This document shows positions 1-9,571 of a stretch of DNA of 64,000 nucleotides, in pieces; positions within the stretch are counted from its first letter, which is position 1, and the number at the start of each line of letters is the position of its first letter. The stretch spans positions 23,803 to 87,802 of the forward strand of contig NZ_ANAH02000072.1 of assembly GCF_000335475.2 (NCBI RefSeq), written 5' to 3'. The notes below the pieces were generated by a model. That model was not told the DNA's origin. It did no database searches and saw only the letters and a list, made by a program, of their open reading frames with translations. The position numbers and the translations under genes were made by a program. This DNA is from Cystobacter fuscus DSM 2262. Its GTDB lineage: Bacteria > Myxococcota > Myxococcia > Myxococcales > Myxococcaceae.

Positions 1-580
1 GTCCATCTGCCACGGCATCATCGACTCGATGGGGGGCCGCATCGGTGTGGACAGCACGCCCGGCAAGGGCAGCACCTTCCGCGTGTTCCTCGGCATCGCG
101 GGCACGCCCATGGAGGCGCGCTCGGAGCCGGAGCCGCTGGTCGCGGTGGGCCGGGCGCGCATCCTCGTGGTGGACGACGAGCCGTACGTGACGCGGGCGT
201 TGCAGCGCTCGCTGTCGCCCGAGCACGAGGTGGCCACCGTCAACGGGGCTCGCGCCGCGCTCAAGCTGCTCGAGCAGGGCAACCGCTACGATCTCATCCT
301 CTGTGACGTGATGATGCCGGGGATGACGGGCATGGACCTGTACGCCGAGCTCAACCGCAGCGCGCCGGACCAGGCCCTGCGCGTGGTCTTCATGACGGGC
401 GGGGCCTTCACCCCGCGCGCGTTGAGCTTCCTGCAGGAGGTGCCCAACCCGAAGCTCAGCAAGCCGTTGGACCTGCGCCAGCTCCGGGCCCTGGTGGGCC
501 GCTCCGCCCAGTTGCAGGGCTCCGCGTCCAACGACGCGGCGAGTCCGCCGGTGCCCCTGCTGCGGGAAGGTGCGAGGTGA
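1..580 (+). CDS. Hybrid histidine kinase, C-terminal part (ATPase end plus receiver)
   Basis: The gene enters from the left edge; reading starts at base 2. The first ~30 residues are the end of a histidine-kinase ATPase domain, with the closing 'STPGKGSTF' type motif. A response-regulator receiver domain follows (about residues 55-170). It has the acidic pair in 'VVDDEP', the phospho-acceptor Asp in 'LILCDVMMPG', the conserved Thr in 'VVFMTGG' and the Lys in 'KLSKPLD'. No output domain follows, so this is a hybrid kinase that probably passes phosphate to another protein. The stop overlaps the GTG start of the OPT transporter gene (GTGA), so the two are translationally coupled. The sensor part lies outside the window, so the signal is unknown. 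Confidence 0.9.
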   Translation, partial: SICHGIIDSMGGRIGVDSTPGKGSTFRVFLGIAGTPMEARSEPEPLVAVGRARILVVDDEPYVTRALQRSLSPEHEVATVNGARAALKLLEQGNRYDLILCDVMMPGMTGMDLYAELNRSAPDQALRVVFMTGGAFTPRALSFLQEVPNPKLSKPLDLRQLRALVGRSAQLQGSASNDAASPPVPLLREGAR

Positions 581-2388
581 GCGAGCGGCAGGCGGACCTC
601 GCGCGAGGGGAAGCCTCGCGTCCGTCCCTGGAGTCGCCACCGCCCTCGCTCCAGGCCATTGCGCCGGAGCCCTCCGCGCTGGCCGAGTGGACGCCGCGCG
701 CGTGGCTGGTGGGCTCGGGCATTGGCGCGATGCTCGCCGTCACCAATGTCTACATGGGACTGAAGACGGGCATCTGGGAGTCCGGGTGCCTGATGTCGGC
801 GCTGCTGGCCTTCGGGGGCCTGTCGGTGCTCTCCCGGAGCGGCGCTCCGCTCTCGCCCCTGGAGACGAACCTCGCCCAGACGACCGCTGTCTCCGTGGGG
901 GCGACGCCCGCGAGCGCGGGGCTCATCGGCGCGGTGCCCGCGCTGGCGCTGTTGGGCACGCAGCCTCCCGGTTGGGCGGTGGCGGCGTGGGGCGTGGGGC
1001 TGGGCGCGCTGGGCGTGCTCTTCGCCTACCTGTCGCGACGGCGGCTGTTGGAGGAGGAGGCGCTGCCGTTTCCCACCGGGGTGGCCACCTCGCAGCTCAT
1101 CTCCACGCTGCACTCCACGGGCTCGGCCTACGCGGCGCGGGCACGGGGCTTGTGGGTGAGTGGCGTGCTCTCCGCGGTGCTTACCTGGCTGAGGGACGCG
1201 CGCGGGGTGATTCCCGGGGCGTCGCTGCTGCCGGCGAGCGTGCGGCTGGGGGGGGTGGGCGCGGACAGCCTGATGCTGGGAGTGGGGTGGATGCCGATGC
1301 TGCTGGGCATTGGCGTGCTCGCGGGTCCCCATGCGGGCTTGAGCCTGCTGCTGGGCTCGGCGCTGGCCTGGGGCGGGGTGGCGCCCTGGCTCGTCCACAC
1401 CGGGAAGGCGGCGGCCGACTATGGCGAGCTGTCCTCCTGGCTGTTGTGGCCGGGCGTGGGGTTGATGGTGGGGGCGTCGGCCACGTCGCTGCTGTCCCAG
1501 TTGCGCGCGCTGCCGGCGATGGTGGGGGACATACGGGCGCTCGGTGCGCACCGCGAGGGCTGGGAGTCCGCGGTGGGCCTTGGGGTGGGGCGGGCGGTGC
1601 TTCCCGTCATCCTCCTGTGCCTGCTGGCGGGCACCTGGGCCTTCGGGTTGGGCCCGCTCGAGTTGCTGCTGGCGCTGGGGATGACCTTCCCGCTGTGCGC
1701 GGTGTGCGCCCGGGCGACGGGGCAGTCGGACATCGCGCCCATCAGCCATGTGGGCCAGCTCACGCAGGTGGGCTTCGGCATGGTGGCGCCTGGGCGGGAG
1801 GGCCTCAACATCGCGGCCGGAGCGGTGGTGTCCGGGGCCGCGTCGCACACCAGCGCGAGCCTGTGGTCGCTCCAGGCGGGCCGGCTGCTGGGCGCCCGTG
1901 CCTCACGCCAGTTCCTCGCGCAGTTGTCGGGACTCCTGTGGGGCGTCGCGGTGGCCGTTCCCACCTACTTCGTGCTGGTGTCGGTGTACGGGCTCGAGTC
2001 GAGCGTGCTGCCCGTGCCCACCGCGAGGCAATTCAAGGCCGTGGCGCAGCTCACCTCCCAGGGCCTCGCGGGCCTGCCGCCCGCCTCCGCGCTGGCCATG
2101 GGCGGGGCCTTCGTCGTGGGGGGCCTGTTGTCGGTGGCGGGCTCGCGCGAGCGCTGGGCCCGGATGCTGCCCTCGGCGGCGGCCATGGCCATCGGGCTGT
2201 TCGTGCCGGCCTACTACGCGGTGACGATCTGCCTGGGCTCCCTGCTGGTCTCCGCCGTGGGCCGTCTGCGGCCCTCCGCGCTCCAGCCCGTGCAGGCCAT
2301 GGGCACCGGCGCCATCCTCGGCGAGACGCTCCTGGGCGTGCTCATCGCGGTGTTGATCGCCTCCGGCCTCATGGCTCCGCCGGGGTGA
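577..2388 (+). CDS. OPT/YSL-family oligopeptide transporter
   Basis: This is a 603-residue polytopic membrane protein with a GTG start. After a hydrophilic N-terminus of ~40 residues it has long hydrophobic segments throughout. The N-terminal region 'TNVYMGLKTG' followed by a segment with 'NLAQTTAVSVG' is typical of the OPT (oligopeptide transporter / yellow-stripe-like) family, which moves peptides or metal-siderophore complexes by proton symport. Length fits bacterial OPT members (roughly 550-680 residues). Its start overlaps the stop of the upstream hybrid kinase, which suggests co-expression. The substrate cannot be assigned. Its end overlaps the end of the convergent gene at 2369 by 20 bp. 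Confidence 0.85.
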   Translation: MSERQADLARGEASRPSLESPPPSLQAIAPEPSALAEWTPRAWLVGSGIGAMLAVTNVYMGLKTGIWESGCLMSALLAFGGLSVLSRSGAPLSPLETNLAQTTAVSVGATPASAGLIGAVPALALLGTQPPGWAVAAWGVGLGALGVLFAYLSRRRLLEEEALPFPTGVATSQLISTLHSTGSAYAARARGLWVSGVLSAVLTWLRDARGVIPGASLLPASVRLGGVGADSLMLGVGWMPMLLGIGVLAGPHAGLSLLLGSALAWGGVAPWLVHTGKAAADYGELSSWLLWPGVGLMVGASATSLLSQLRALPAMVGDIRALGAHREGWESAVGLGVGRAVLPVILLCLLAGTWAFGLGPLELLLALGMTFPLCAVCARATGQSDIAPISHVGQLTQVGFGMVAPGREGLNIAAGAVVSGAASHTSASLWSLQAGRLLGARASRQFLAQLSGLLWGVAVAVPTYFVLVSVYGLESSVLPVPTARQFKAVAQLTSQGLAGLPPASALAMGGAFVVGGLLSVAGSRERWARMLPSAAAMAIGLFVPAYYAVTICLGSLLVSAVGRLRPSALQPVQAMGTGAILGETLLGVLIAVLIASGLMAPPG

Positions 2389-3994
2389 GTCCTCGCGGTG
2401 CCTCGGCGGGCGCCGCGCACTGGTAGCGCCAGTGGTTGCGTTTGCGTGTGTAGATGCCCCCGGAGCCGGGAACGCACTCGAGCAACATCCGGGTGTTCAT
2501 CGCTTGGGCGGCGGAGACGGTATACGGGGTGGTGGTCTGGAAGGTGGCCGCCTCGCGCAGCCCCGAGGGCGTGTCGGGGCGGAGGGCGGCCCAGCCCCGC
2601 GTCCACTCGAGGAAGCGCGGGGGGTGTTCGGCGAGGTACGCCTGGGCGTCGTCGTCCAGCATCCGGGGCGAGTTGAGCGCGAGGAGATCCACGACGAAGG
2701 CCCGTCCGAAGAAGCGCGAGGCCCCCGCGTCGAGCACCCACACCACGTCCTCGGGCGAGGCGCGTGCGAGGAAGAGGCCCTCGCGCACCTGCAGGTCGTC
2801 GATGTTGTGCGCGTCGTTCTCCAACCGTTCCAGCCGTGGCACGAGGCCCGTGGCCACCACCAGGGGGAGTGCCACCGCGACGAGCGCGGGCAGGCGCGGG
2901 CCGTGCCTGGCCAGCCGTGCCTCCATCCATGCGCCCAGGAGGATGGGCAGGGGCGCCAGGATGAAGGGCAGCGCGGGCAGGACATAGCGCTGGAGGTAGA
3001 AGATCTGGGAGATCGCCGAGCGCAACAGGGCCATGGAGACGGCGAAGAACACCAGGCCCACGGCGAGCAGTCCGGCCGCCCGCCGCTCGGGGGCCGTCGT
3101 GTTCCGGCGGTACACCGCGACGCGCAGCGCGAGCACGGCGAGCACGATGAGCACGGGCCAGGGCAGGGCCACCTCGGGCAGCAGCTCCCACAGTCCCAGC
3201 GCCGCGGCGCGCAGCATCGACAGGAACACGGGCTCGCCCGGGGTGGTGGTGACCTTGGCGTAGAACGTCCCGGGCAGCGGCCTGCCCGAGGCATGGAGGT
3301 TCCACGCCGCCCACGCGCCGCCCGCGAGCGCCACGCCCACGCCCGCCTCCACCCAGCGGCGCACGAGCGGCCGGAGGCCCGGCTGGGGGCGCACGACGAG
3401 CGGCAGCAGGAAGACGAAGAGCCCTCCCTCGGGACGGGCCAGCAGGCCGGCCGCGCCACACAACGCGTACAGGCCCGGCCGCTGGCCGAGCAGCACGAGC
3501 ACGCAGCCCACCGCCACGAGCGTGGCCAGGGGCACCTCCATGCCGGAGAGGCTCGCCGCCACCAGGTGGGGACTCACCAGCACGAGCAGCGCCGCGCTCG
3601 CGGCCCACCGGCGGCCCGCGTCCCGGAACATGAGGTAGCAGCCCGCCGCCGTGAGCGCGTGCAGCAGGAAGCCGAGCAGCTTGGTGACGAGCACCGAGCG
3701 CTCCACGTCCGGCTCCCCGAGGTAGGCCACCGACAGGACGATCGCCCACAGGGGCGAGGTCTCTCCGGTGGCGGGCACGCCGGGGTTGTAGCTGAGGCCC
3801 TCGCCCCGGGCCACGCCGCGTGCGTACACGGCGTGGATCCACGCGTCATCGAGTGGAAAGCCCCGCTGCCGCCAGTAATCGGGCACGAGCGCGAAGGTGC
3901 TCATCAGCACCGCGAGCGCGCAGAGCACGCCCACGAGCCCGGTGACACGTCCGTTCGGGAGGGAGGGGGAGGCGGGGGAGGAAGGACCGTTCAT
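2369..3994 (-). CDS. Polytopic membrane protein resembling GT-C glycosyltransferases
   Basis: A 541-residue protein with a first membrane segment at about residues 15-40, then a loop containing 'PLDDAWIH' with adjacent acidic residues, then around ten further hydrophobic segments and a soluble C-terminal domain. A large N-terminal extracytoplasmic loop with an acidic pair after the first membrane span is the layout of GT-C lipid-linked-sugar glycosyltransferases (ArnT/PMT-like). No closer family could be named. If the assignment holds, it would act at the outer face of the inner membrane on polyprenyl-linked sugars. It stands alone on the minus strand, with the next minus-strand gene ending 75 bp upstream. 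Confidence 0.55.
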   Translation of the reverse strand: MNGPSSPASPSLPNGRVTGLVGVLCALAVLMSTFALVPDYWRQRGFPLDDAWIHAVYARGVARGEGLSYNPGVPATGETSPLWAIVLSVAYLGEPDVERSVLVTKLLGFLLHALTAAGCYLMFRDAGRRWAASAALLVLVSPHLVAASLSGMEVPLATLVAVGCVLVLLGQRPGLYALCGAAGLLARPEGGLFVFLLPLVVRPQPGLRPLVRRWVEAGVGVALAGGAWAAWNLHASGRPLPGTFYAKVTTTPGEPVFLSMLRAAALGLWELLPEVALPWPVLIVLAVLALRVAVYRRNTTAPERRAAGLLAVGLVFFAVSMALLRSAISQIFYLQRYVLPALPFILAPLPILLGAWMEARLARHGPRLPALVAVALPLVVATGLVPRLERLENDAHNIDDLQVREGLFLARASPEDVVWVLDAGASRFFGRAFVVDLLALNSPRMLDDDAQAYLAEHPPRFLEWTRGWAALRPDTPSGLREAATFQTTTPYTVSAAQAMNTRMLLECVPGSGGIYTRKRNHWRYQCAAPAEAPRGLTPAEP

Positions 3995-4069
3995 GAACGA
4001 CCGCGACTCTATGTCAGCTCCATGTCGGCGGTGGGGCGGCGAGCCTCTTGCCTCCCGCCGTCCACCCGC

Positions 4070-7000
4070 TCACGCCGCGGGAGTGAGCTGGGCCCGCTCC
4101 AGGCTGCGCCGCAGGCGATCGCGCATCACGTTGGGCATCGTCTCGGCGCGGCGCAGGGCCTCCTCCAGGATGAGCCGCGCCTGTGCCCGCTCGCCCCGCC
4201 GCAGCCAGTCCAGGCCCCGCAGCTCCAGCACCTCCAGCGGCTCCTGCTCCACCGAGAATTCATTGGAGCGCGCGAGCAGTGCGTCCCATTCCTCGGCGCT
4301 CGCGTCGCGCGTGGCCAGCTCCACCAGGGAGAAGATGACTTCCTCCGAGGGGGTGAACTCCGCGCCGCTCTGCTTCAGCGTCCGACGGATGTCCATGAGC
4401 AGCTCGCGCGCCTGGGCGTCCTGGCCGGTATACGCGAGCGAGCGCGCCTGCAGCAGCAGGGCCCAGGGCCGCGGGGCCATCTCCGGGTGGTGCCGCTCCA
4501 GCTCGATGGCGCGGGCGATGTGGGACGCCGCTTCCTGCGTGTTGCCCGCCTGGTAGAGCAGCTCGCCCATGTTGTGCTCGGCGAAGTACTCCCAGCCCAC
4601 CATGCCCAGCTCGCGCCCCAGTTGCATGAAGCGCTCCTGGTCCAGCATCGCGCCCTGGAAGTCATTGCGCGCCACCCACAGGTTGCGGCGGTTGCAGATG
4701 GCGCTGCCCAGGTGCAGCCGGTCCCCGCGCTCGGTGCACGCGGCGATGACCTCCTCGAAGAGCTGCTCGGCCTCGTCGATGCGGCCGATGTTGGGCAGGA
4801 TGACGCCGAGCAGCAGCTGCGCCACGATCCGTGACTCGTAGCCCGCGTCTCCGAGCTTCCGGGCGCGCTCGGCCGCCTCCTGCAGCGGCTCGCAGCATTC
4901 CTCCCAGCGGCCATTGCGGAACTGCGCGCGCCCCGCGCCCAGCAGCAGCCGCACCTGCAAGAGCGGCGAGCGGTGGTTGCCGGCGTCGGCCATCTGCTGG
5001 GCCGCGTACACCCGCTCCTCCGAGCGTGCGTAGTCGTTGATCCAGTCGTAGGCCATGGCCTCTTCCAGCATCAGGTCCACCTCGGCGGCGCAGTCGCCGA
5101 TCTCCCGCGCCAGCTCACGCGCCCCGGCGAAGTCCGCCAGCGAGTCCTCGTAGCGCCCCACGCGGTAGCGCATGAGCCCCCGGCCCCGCAGCACGGTGAG
5201 CCGCCGGCGCCGGTCCACGCCGTCGAGCAACTCCAGGGCGCGCGTATAGGTGGACTCGGCCTCGATGTAGGCGTGCCGGCCGCGCGCGGACTCGGCCAGG
5301 TCGATGTAGAGCGCGGCCGCCTCGTCGCGCAGGCCCGCCGCGGCGGCGTGCAGGGCCAGACGCGGCAGGCGTTGCCGCTCGGCGGCGCCCGCCGCGCTGG
5401 AGTAGTAGCGGAAGGCGGCGCTGTGGATGCGCTCGCGGTCCGCCTCGGGCAGCGAGCGCTCCACGGTGACGCGCAACAGCTCGTTGCGGAAGCTCAACCC
5501 CTCCTGCCGGTGGGACACGAGCAGCCCCAGGTCCACCAGCCGGCGCGTGGCGTGGCGGGGATCCAACGGGAAGTCCGTCTCCTCCAGCTTGGACACCACG
5601 CCCTCGGCCTCGGCGGCGGTGAAGTCCGGACCGAGCAGGGCGCACAAGCGCGCATGCGCCGCGAGCTCCGCGGGCAGCGCTCCCAGCTCGCGATCCGCCA
5701 GCCAGTCCACCAGCCGCATCTCCGGCATGCGCTCCAGCTCGTCGGTGGCCAGGAACCAGCTGCCGCCACTGGCTCGTTGGCGCACGAGCCCCTGGCGCTT
5801 GAGGCCGCGCACCAGCTCCACGAGGAACAGGGGGATGCGTTGGGCCCGCTCGGTCAGACGCTCCAGCGCGGCCGCGGGGACGTTCTCCACCGGGCGCAGC
5901 AGCGTGCGGCACAGCTCCATGGCGCTCGGGGGAGTCAGGGGCCCCAGGGGCAGCACGTGCCGGCGCGCGGCGCGCGTGCCCCACGAGGGGCGGATGCGCT
6001 CGAAGCCCGGCCGCGCGAACACGCAGATCCACAGGGGCAGGCGCGACTCGGCGAGCGCGGCGTATTCCAGCGCGTCCAGCGCCGTCTCCTCGGCGTACTG
6101 CGCGTCGTCGAGGATGAGGCACAGCCGCTGGCGGCGGGCGCGCGCGGCCAGCAGCTCGCCCGTGGCGCGCATGGCCAGCGTGCGCAACGCACCGGGGGCC
6201 GCGGCCCAGTTCTGCAGTCCGGCGGCGCCCGGCGCGAGCCAACCCAGGGTGGAGGCCACGCCGGGCCACAGCTCCTGGGCCAGCGCGGGGCCGAGCAGCT
6301 CCGCGCAGGTGGCGCGCCCCTCCGTCTCCGAGCCCGTCAGCTCCTGCTCGTTGCGGAAGCCGTAGAGCGCGCCGCGCAGCAGCATGCGCAGGGTGCCCTC
6401 GGGGTCTCCCTGCACGGGCTCGCGGGCGCGCCACGTGGCGATGCGCGTGTGGGTCAGCGACATGTGGAGCTGCTGGGCGAGCGCGGCGCTCAGGTGCGTC
6501 TTGCCGTGGCCGCGGTCGCCCAGCACGGTGACGAGCGTGGGCGCTCCATCCACCAGGGCCCGGCCCGCGCTCTCGAGCAGCTCGGCCAGCTCGCTGCCCC
6601 GGCCCACCAGCACCCCGCTGCCGTGCTGGAGGATGGTGACGTCCTCGGGCCCCGGGCTGGTGGACGCGATGCGGAAGATGCCGTCGCGCTCCGTCACGGG
6701 CTCGCACCGCAGATCCGGCAGGGCCTCCACCGCCGCGCCGGTGAGCAGCAGCGCCGAGGTGTCCTGGTCCCTGGGGTAGCGGTCCTGGCGCGCGAAGATG
6801 GGGCTGAGGTAGCGCGCGGGGCCTCCGGCGCGGCGCTGCACCGTCACCGTGGCCACGTCCACGAGCGCGGCGGGGGCGAGGTTCTGCAGGGCGAGCCCCT
6901 CGGCGGCCTGGCGGGCGCGCTGCACGGGGTTTTCGCCCGCGTCCGGATCGAACGCGCCCGCGAAGCGCGTGCCGTCGTGGAAGACCATCTGTCCGCCGAA

Positions 7001-8155
7001 GCTGGTCAGTGCCCTCTGCACGGTGACGGGGTTGGCGCCCGAGCGGAAGAAGAGCACCGCCACCGAGCGCCGCACGCCCGCGGGCGGGGAGGCGGCGGGC
7101 CTGTCCACCACGGGCACGAGGAGCCGCACGGGACTGGGAGGCTTCTCGGCCTGCGTCAGGGCCTCCTGGAGTTCGCGCCGCAGGTTGGCCACGGCGTCGG
7201 GGCGGAACTTGCGCTCCTTGGCGAGGCAGCGCAGCACGAGCTGCTCGAGAGGCGCCGGTACGGGCGCCAGTTCCGACGGCCGCAGGGGCCGGCGCGACAG
7301 GTGCGCCTGGATGACGTCCACCGAGGTGCCGAAGAAGGGCGGCCTCCCGGTGAGCATCTCGTAGAAGAGCACGCCGAGCGAATAGAGATCCGAGCGGGCG
7401 TCGAGGCCCTGGGGACCCGCGCACTGCTCGGGGGACATGTACTCGGCGGTGCCGGCGAAGGACAGGCCCAGGGGCGGCGTGGCGTCGTCCGCGGAGGCGG
7501 TGACGATGAGGTCGCCCACGGGCCGCGCGAGGCCGAAGTCGAAGAAGCCCGCGGTGTGCGTCGTGTCGTCGAGGAAGATGTTCTCGGGCTTGAGATCCCC
7601 GTGCAGGAAGCCCCGCTCATGCACCACCCCGAGCGCGTCGAGCAGCGAGCGCGCGCGGGAGGTGAACTCGGGCAGGGACATGGGGCCCGCCAGCTGCGCC
7701 ATGCGCTGGGCGAGGGTGGGCCAGGGGATGAACTGCATGACGAGGCAGGCGGCCCCATCGGGCAGCACCCCCGTATGGTACACGGCGGGCACGGTGGGCG
7801 GGCCGATGGCGCGCATCACCTGGGCCTCGCGCTCGAGCTGGGCACGCGCGAAGGGAATCTCGGGGTGGGCGACCTTGATGGCCACGCGCTCGCCATCGGA
7901 CTCGCGCCGGGCGGAGTAGACCGAGCCGAACCCACCGCGAGCGATCTCCTCTTCCAGGAGATAGCCGGCGATGTGGCGCCATGGCTCCGCCCGTCCGTCC
8001 CCCCCGCGGGGCGAGTCGGTCGGGGTAGCTCCTCGGGGACAATGCGCGTGGGCCCCCTCCCAACGCTGTCCGCATGTCACGCACCGCGGCACGGCCGGCA
8101 GTCTACCACCCTCTGGGCGATCCTCCTCCAAATGACCCCGGACGGTGGACACCAT
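4070..8155 (-). CDS. Ser/Thr kinase - cyclase-like - AAA ATPase - TPR signalling protein
   Basis: A 1361-residue multidomain protein. Residues ~25-40 hold a 'CVTCGQRW...HCP' zinc-ribbon-like motif. Residues ~65-330 are an Hanks-type kinase: glycine loop 'IARGGFGSVY', Lys94, and DFG at 206-208. The catalytic loop reads HGD (185-187), not HRD, so this is a non-RD kinase. Residues ~360-510 resemble a degenerate nucleotide-cyclase domain. A P-loop ATPase follows (Walker A 'LGDRGHGKT' at 545-553, Walker B 'LCLILDD'). The C-terminal ~450 residues are alpha-helical TPR-like repeats. Kinase/ATPase/TPR giants are common in myxobacteria and are thought to integrate signals. No membrane segment is seen, so it is probably cytoplasmic. 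ATG start chosen; in-frame GTG codons close by are possible. Confidence 0.85.
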   Translation of the reverse strand: MVSTVRGHLEEDRPEGGRLPAVPRCVTCGQRWEGAHAHCPRGATPTDSPRGGDGRAEPWRHIAGYLLEEEIARGGFGSVYSARRESDGERVAIKVAHPEIPFARAQLEREAQVMRAIGPPTVPAVYHTGVLPDGAACLVMQFIPWPTLAQRMAQLAGPMSLPEFTSRARSLLDALGVVHERGFLHGDLKPENIFLDDTTHTAGFFDFGLARPVGDLIVTASADDATPPLGLSFAGTAEYMSPEQCAGPQGLDARSDLYSLGVLFYEMLTGRPPFFGTSVDVIQAHLSRRPLRPSELAPVPAPLEQLVLRCLAKERKFRPDAVANLRRELQEALTQAEKPPSPVRLLVPVVDRPAASPPAGVRRSVAVLFFRSGANPVTVQRALTSFGGQMVFHDGTRFAGAFDPDAGENPVQRARQAAEGLALQNLAPAALVDVATVTVQRRAGGPARYLSPIFARQDRYPRDQDTSALLLTGAAVEALPDLRCEPVTERDGIFRIASTSPGPEDVTILQHGSGVLVGRGSELAELLESAGRALVDGAPTLVTVLGDRGHGKTHLSAALAQQLHMSLTHTRIATWRAREPVQGDPEGTLRMLLRGALYGFRNEQELTGSETEGRATCAELLGPALAQELWPGVASTLGWLAPGAAGLQNWAAAPGALRTLAMRATGELLAARARRQRLCLILDDAQYAEETALDALEYAALAESRLPLWICVFARPGFERIRPSWGTRAARRHVLPLGPLTPPSAMELCRTLLRPVENVPAAALERLTERAQRIPLFLVELVRGLKRQGLVRQRASGGSWFLATDELERMPEMRLVDWLADRELGALPAELAAHARLCALLGPDFTAAEAEGVVSKLEETDFPLDPRHATRRLVDLGLLVSHRQEGLSFRNELLRVTVERSLPEADRERIHSAAFRYYSSAAGAAERQRLPRLALHAAAAGLRDEAAALYIDLAESARGRHAYIEAESTYTRALELLDGVDRRRRLTVLRGRGLMRYRVGRYEDSLADFAGARELAREIGDCAAEVDLMLEEAMAYDWINDYARSEERVYAAQQMADAGNHRSPLLQVRLLLGAGRAQFRNGRWEECCEPLQEAAERARKLGDAGYESRIVAQLLLGVILPNIGRIDEAEQLFEEVIAACTERGDRLHLGSAICNRRNLWVARNDFQGAMLDQERFMQLGRELGMVGWEYFAEHNMGELLYQAGNTQEAASHIARAIELERHHPEMAPRPWALLLQARSLAYTGQDAQARELLMDIRRTLKQSGAEFTPSEEVIFSLVELATRDASAEEWDALLARSNEFSVEQEPLEVLELRGLDWLRRGERAQARLILEEALRRAETMPNVMRDRLRRSLERAQLTPAA

Positions 8156-8286
8156 CTCATTCCCCGGTACATCCCCTTTGTTCAGCGTGCGCCATCACTG
8201 CACTTGAATGGGCGGACTCCGGCCATCGGACCCATACGGAGAGTAGAAGGGGCACGCCCTCGCTCATCAGGAGGGGGCCTCGAGCG

Positions 8287-8346
8287 CGCACCCCCGAAGC
8301 CGTGGGGCCCGGGGGTGCGGTGATGCACGCGAGGAGGGTCCTCGCG
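8287..8346 (-). terminator. Two hairpins after the polysaccharide-lyase-like gene
   Basis: Immediately past the stop of the gene at 8353 (minus strand) is a perfect 8-bp stem (8328-8335 with 8339-8346, 3-nt loop). It is followed by a perfect 10-bp stem (8287-8296 with 8310-8319). There is no clear U-run, so the terminator role rests on position and stem strength. Confidence 0.45.
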
Positions 8347-8352
8347 CGATGG

Positions 8353-9393
8353 CTAGCGCTGGGAGGAGCGGCGCGCGAGCGCGTGCGCCGTCTTGCGGCG
8401 GCGGCTGGCCAGCACGAGCAGGCTCATCATGCCGGCGATGAGCAGGGGCGTGCCGCCGGTGGCCGAGGCACCACCGCAGCTCTGGGGCTGCAGGCCGTCC
8501 TCGTAGGCGTTCGGCGAGCCGGGCACCAGGCCGGAGGTCCCCGGGGAGCCGTCCGAGGAGGGGCCCTGGGTGACGGCACCATTGTTGGCCGACTCATCGG
8601 GCGGGCCGCTGGTCGGGTCGTCCATGTCGGGCGCGGCGTCGATCGGCTGCTCCGAGGAGGGCGCCTGGGGCTCCTGGGCGGCCACGGCGGGCAGCACGTC
8701 TTCCAGGGCCGTGCTCTGCACGAAACCGTCATGGTAGACGATGCCCTCCTGCTTGATGGACGCGTCCCGGTACAGGCCCATCTTGAGGTAGTTGCGCTGG
8801 CTGCCGAACTGCGTGGCCATGTACGTCTTGGGCAGCACCACCTTGCCATCGTGGTACAGCTCGATGAAGCCGGTCTTCTTGTCGGAGGACCACTTCACGT
8901 GGAGGATGAAGTCGTTCCAGTGATCGCGCTGCAGGGGGGCCGTCCAGACGACCTTGCCGCTGCTGCCACCGACTCGCAGGTTGAGCCGATCATTGACCAC
9001 GTAGAGCTCGAGCGGGGGGGAGCCGCTGTGCCCTTCCTGGTGCCACTGGGTGAACAGCGCCCACTTGGGCGAGCTCGGGAAGCTGGCGGGGAAGAGCGAG
9101 CTCCACTTGTAGAAGTACTCGGAGCCCGAGGTCTCGCGGCTCAGATAGACCAACTCGTTGCGGTTGCCGCTCGCCTTGATGGGGTTGTCCCCCTGGCGCA
9201 CGGTGGTCTTCAACGCGTAACGACCCTCTCGCACCGGCGAGGTCACCACCAACAGGCGGTTCGAGGACACACTCTGCTCAGCGTCCCACTGAGAGAGATT
9301 TCCGGTTTCGAGGTCGCCCTTCCATACGACGGAGGCCGAGGCCAGGGTGGGCACCAGCAGCGCGAGGGCGGCAATGTTCAGCAGTCGCTTCAA
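8353..9393 (-). CDS. Secreted polysaccharide-lyase-like protein with MYXO-CTERM-type anchor
   Basis: A 346-residue exported protein. It has a TTG start with a ribosome site (AAAGGA) 7 nt upstream, then a classic signal peptide (about residues 1-20). Residues ~21-230 look like the beta-jelly-roll polysaccharide lyase / heparin-lyase-I-like family: 'GDLETGNLSQW' at the start, later 'FTQWHQEG' and 'DHWNDFILHVKWS'. A Pro/Ser/Asp-rich linker follows. The tail has a Cys-Gly pair, a hydrophobic stretch of ~18 residues and an Arg/Lys-rich end, the layout of the MYXO-CTERM sorting signal. Predicted to be a cell-surface enzyme acting on a uronic-acid polysaccharide. The exact substrate, and whether it is catalytically active, are not shown. 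Confidence 0.7.
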   Translation of the reverse strand: MKRLLNIAALALLVPTLASASVVWKGDLETGNLSQWDAEQSVSSNRLLVVTSPVREGRYALKTTVRQGDNPIKASGNRNELVYLSRETSGSEYFYKWSSLFPASFPSSPKWALFTQWHQEGHSGSPPLELYVVNDRLNLRVGGSSGKVVWTAPLQRDHWNDFILHVKWSSDKKTGFIELYHDGKVVLPKTYMATQFGSQRNYLKMGLYRDASIKQEGIVYHDGFVQSTALEDVLPAVAAQEPQAPSSEQPIDAAPDMDDPTSGPPDESANNGAVTQGPSSDGSPGTSGLVPGSPNAYEDGLQPQSCGGASATGGTPLLIAGMMSLLVLASRRRKTAHALARRSSQR

Positions 9394-9516
9394 TCTGTGT
9401 CCTTTCGTCGTTGGGACAAAAAGGACAAGTGACTTGCTTTTTAACTTCCCGATGACGTGTCCCCGTCATCCCCCCCTTGGGAAATCGAGGCTTGCTCGCC
9501 TGCCCAGGAAGCAATC

Positions 9517-9546
9517 CCCCGAGGGCCGTTGAGCAGGCCCTCGGGG
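9517..9546 (-). terminator. Hairpin downstream of the S-formylglutathione hydrolase gene
   Basis: Perfect 11-bp inverted repeat (9517-9527 with 9536-9546) and an 8-nt loop, 26 nt past the stop of the gene ending at 9572. No strong U-run follows. Confidence 0.45.
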
Positions 9547-9571
9547 TGAGCAGTCATTGAGCCGAGAGGTT

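Noticed and set aside
2432..4834. 800-codon plus-strand frame opposite the membrane protein gene
   Set aside because: It spans two unrelated minus-strand genes and has no membrane or domain pattern of its own.
4973..8323. 1116-codon plus-strand frame opposite the kinase/ATPase/TPR gene
   Set aside because: Antisense shadow; the minus strand has kinase, ATPase and TPR motifs in order, and the plus-strand text has none.
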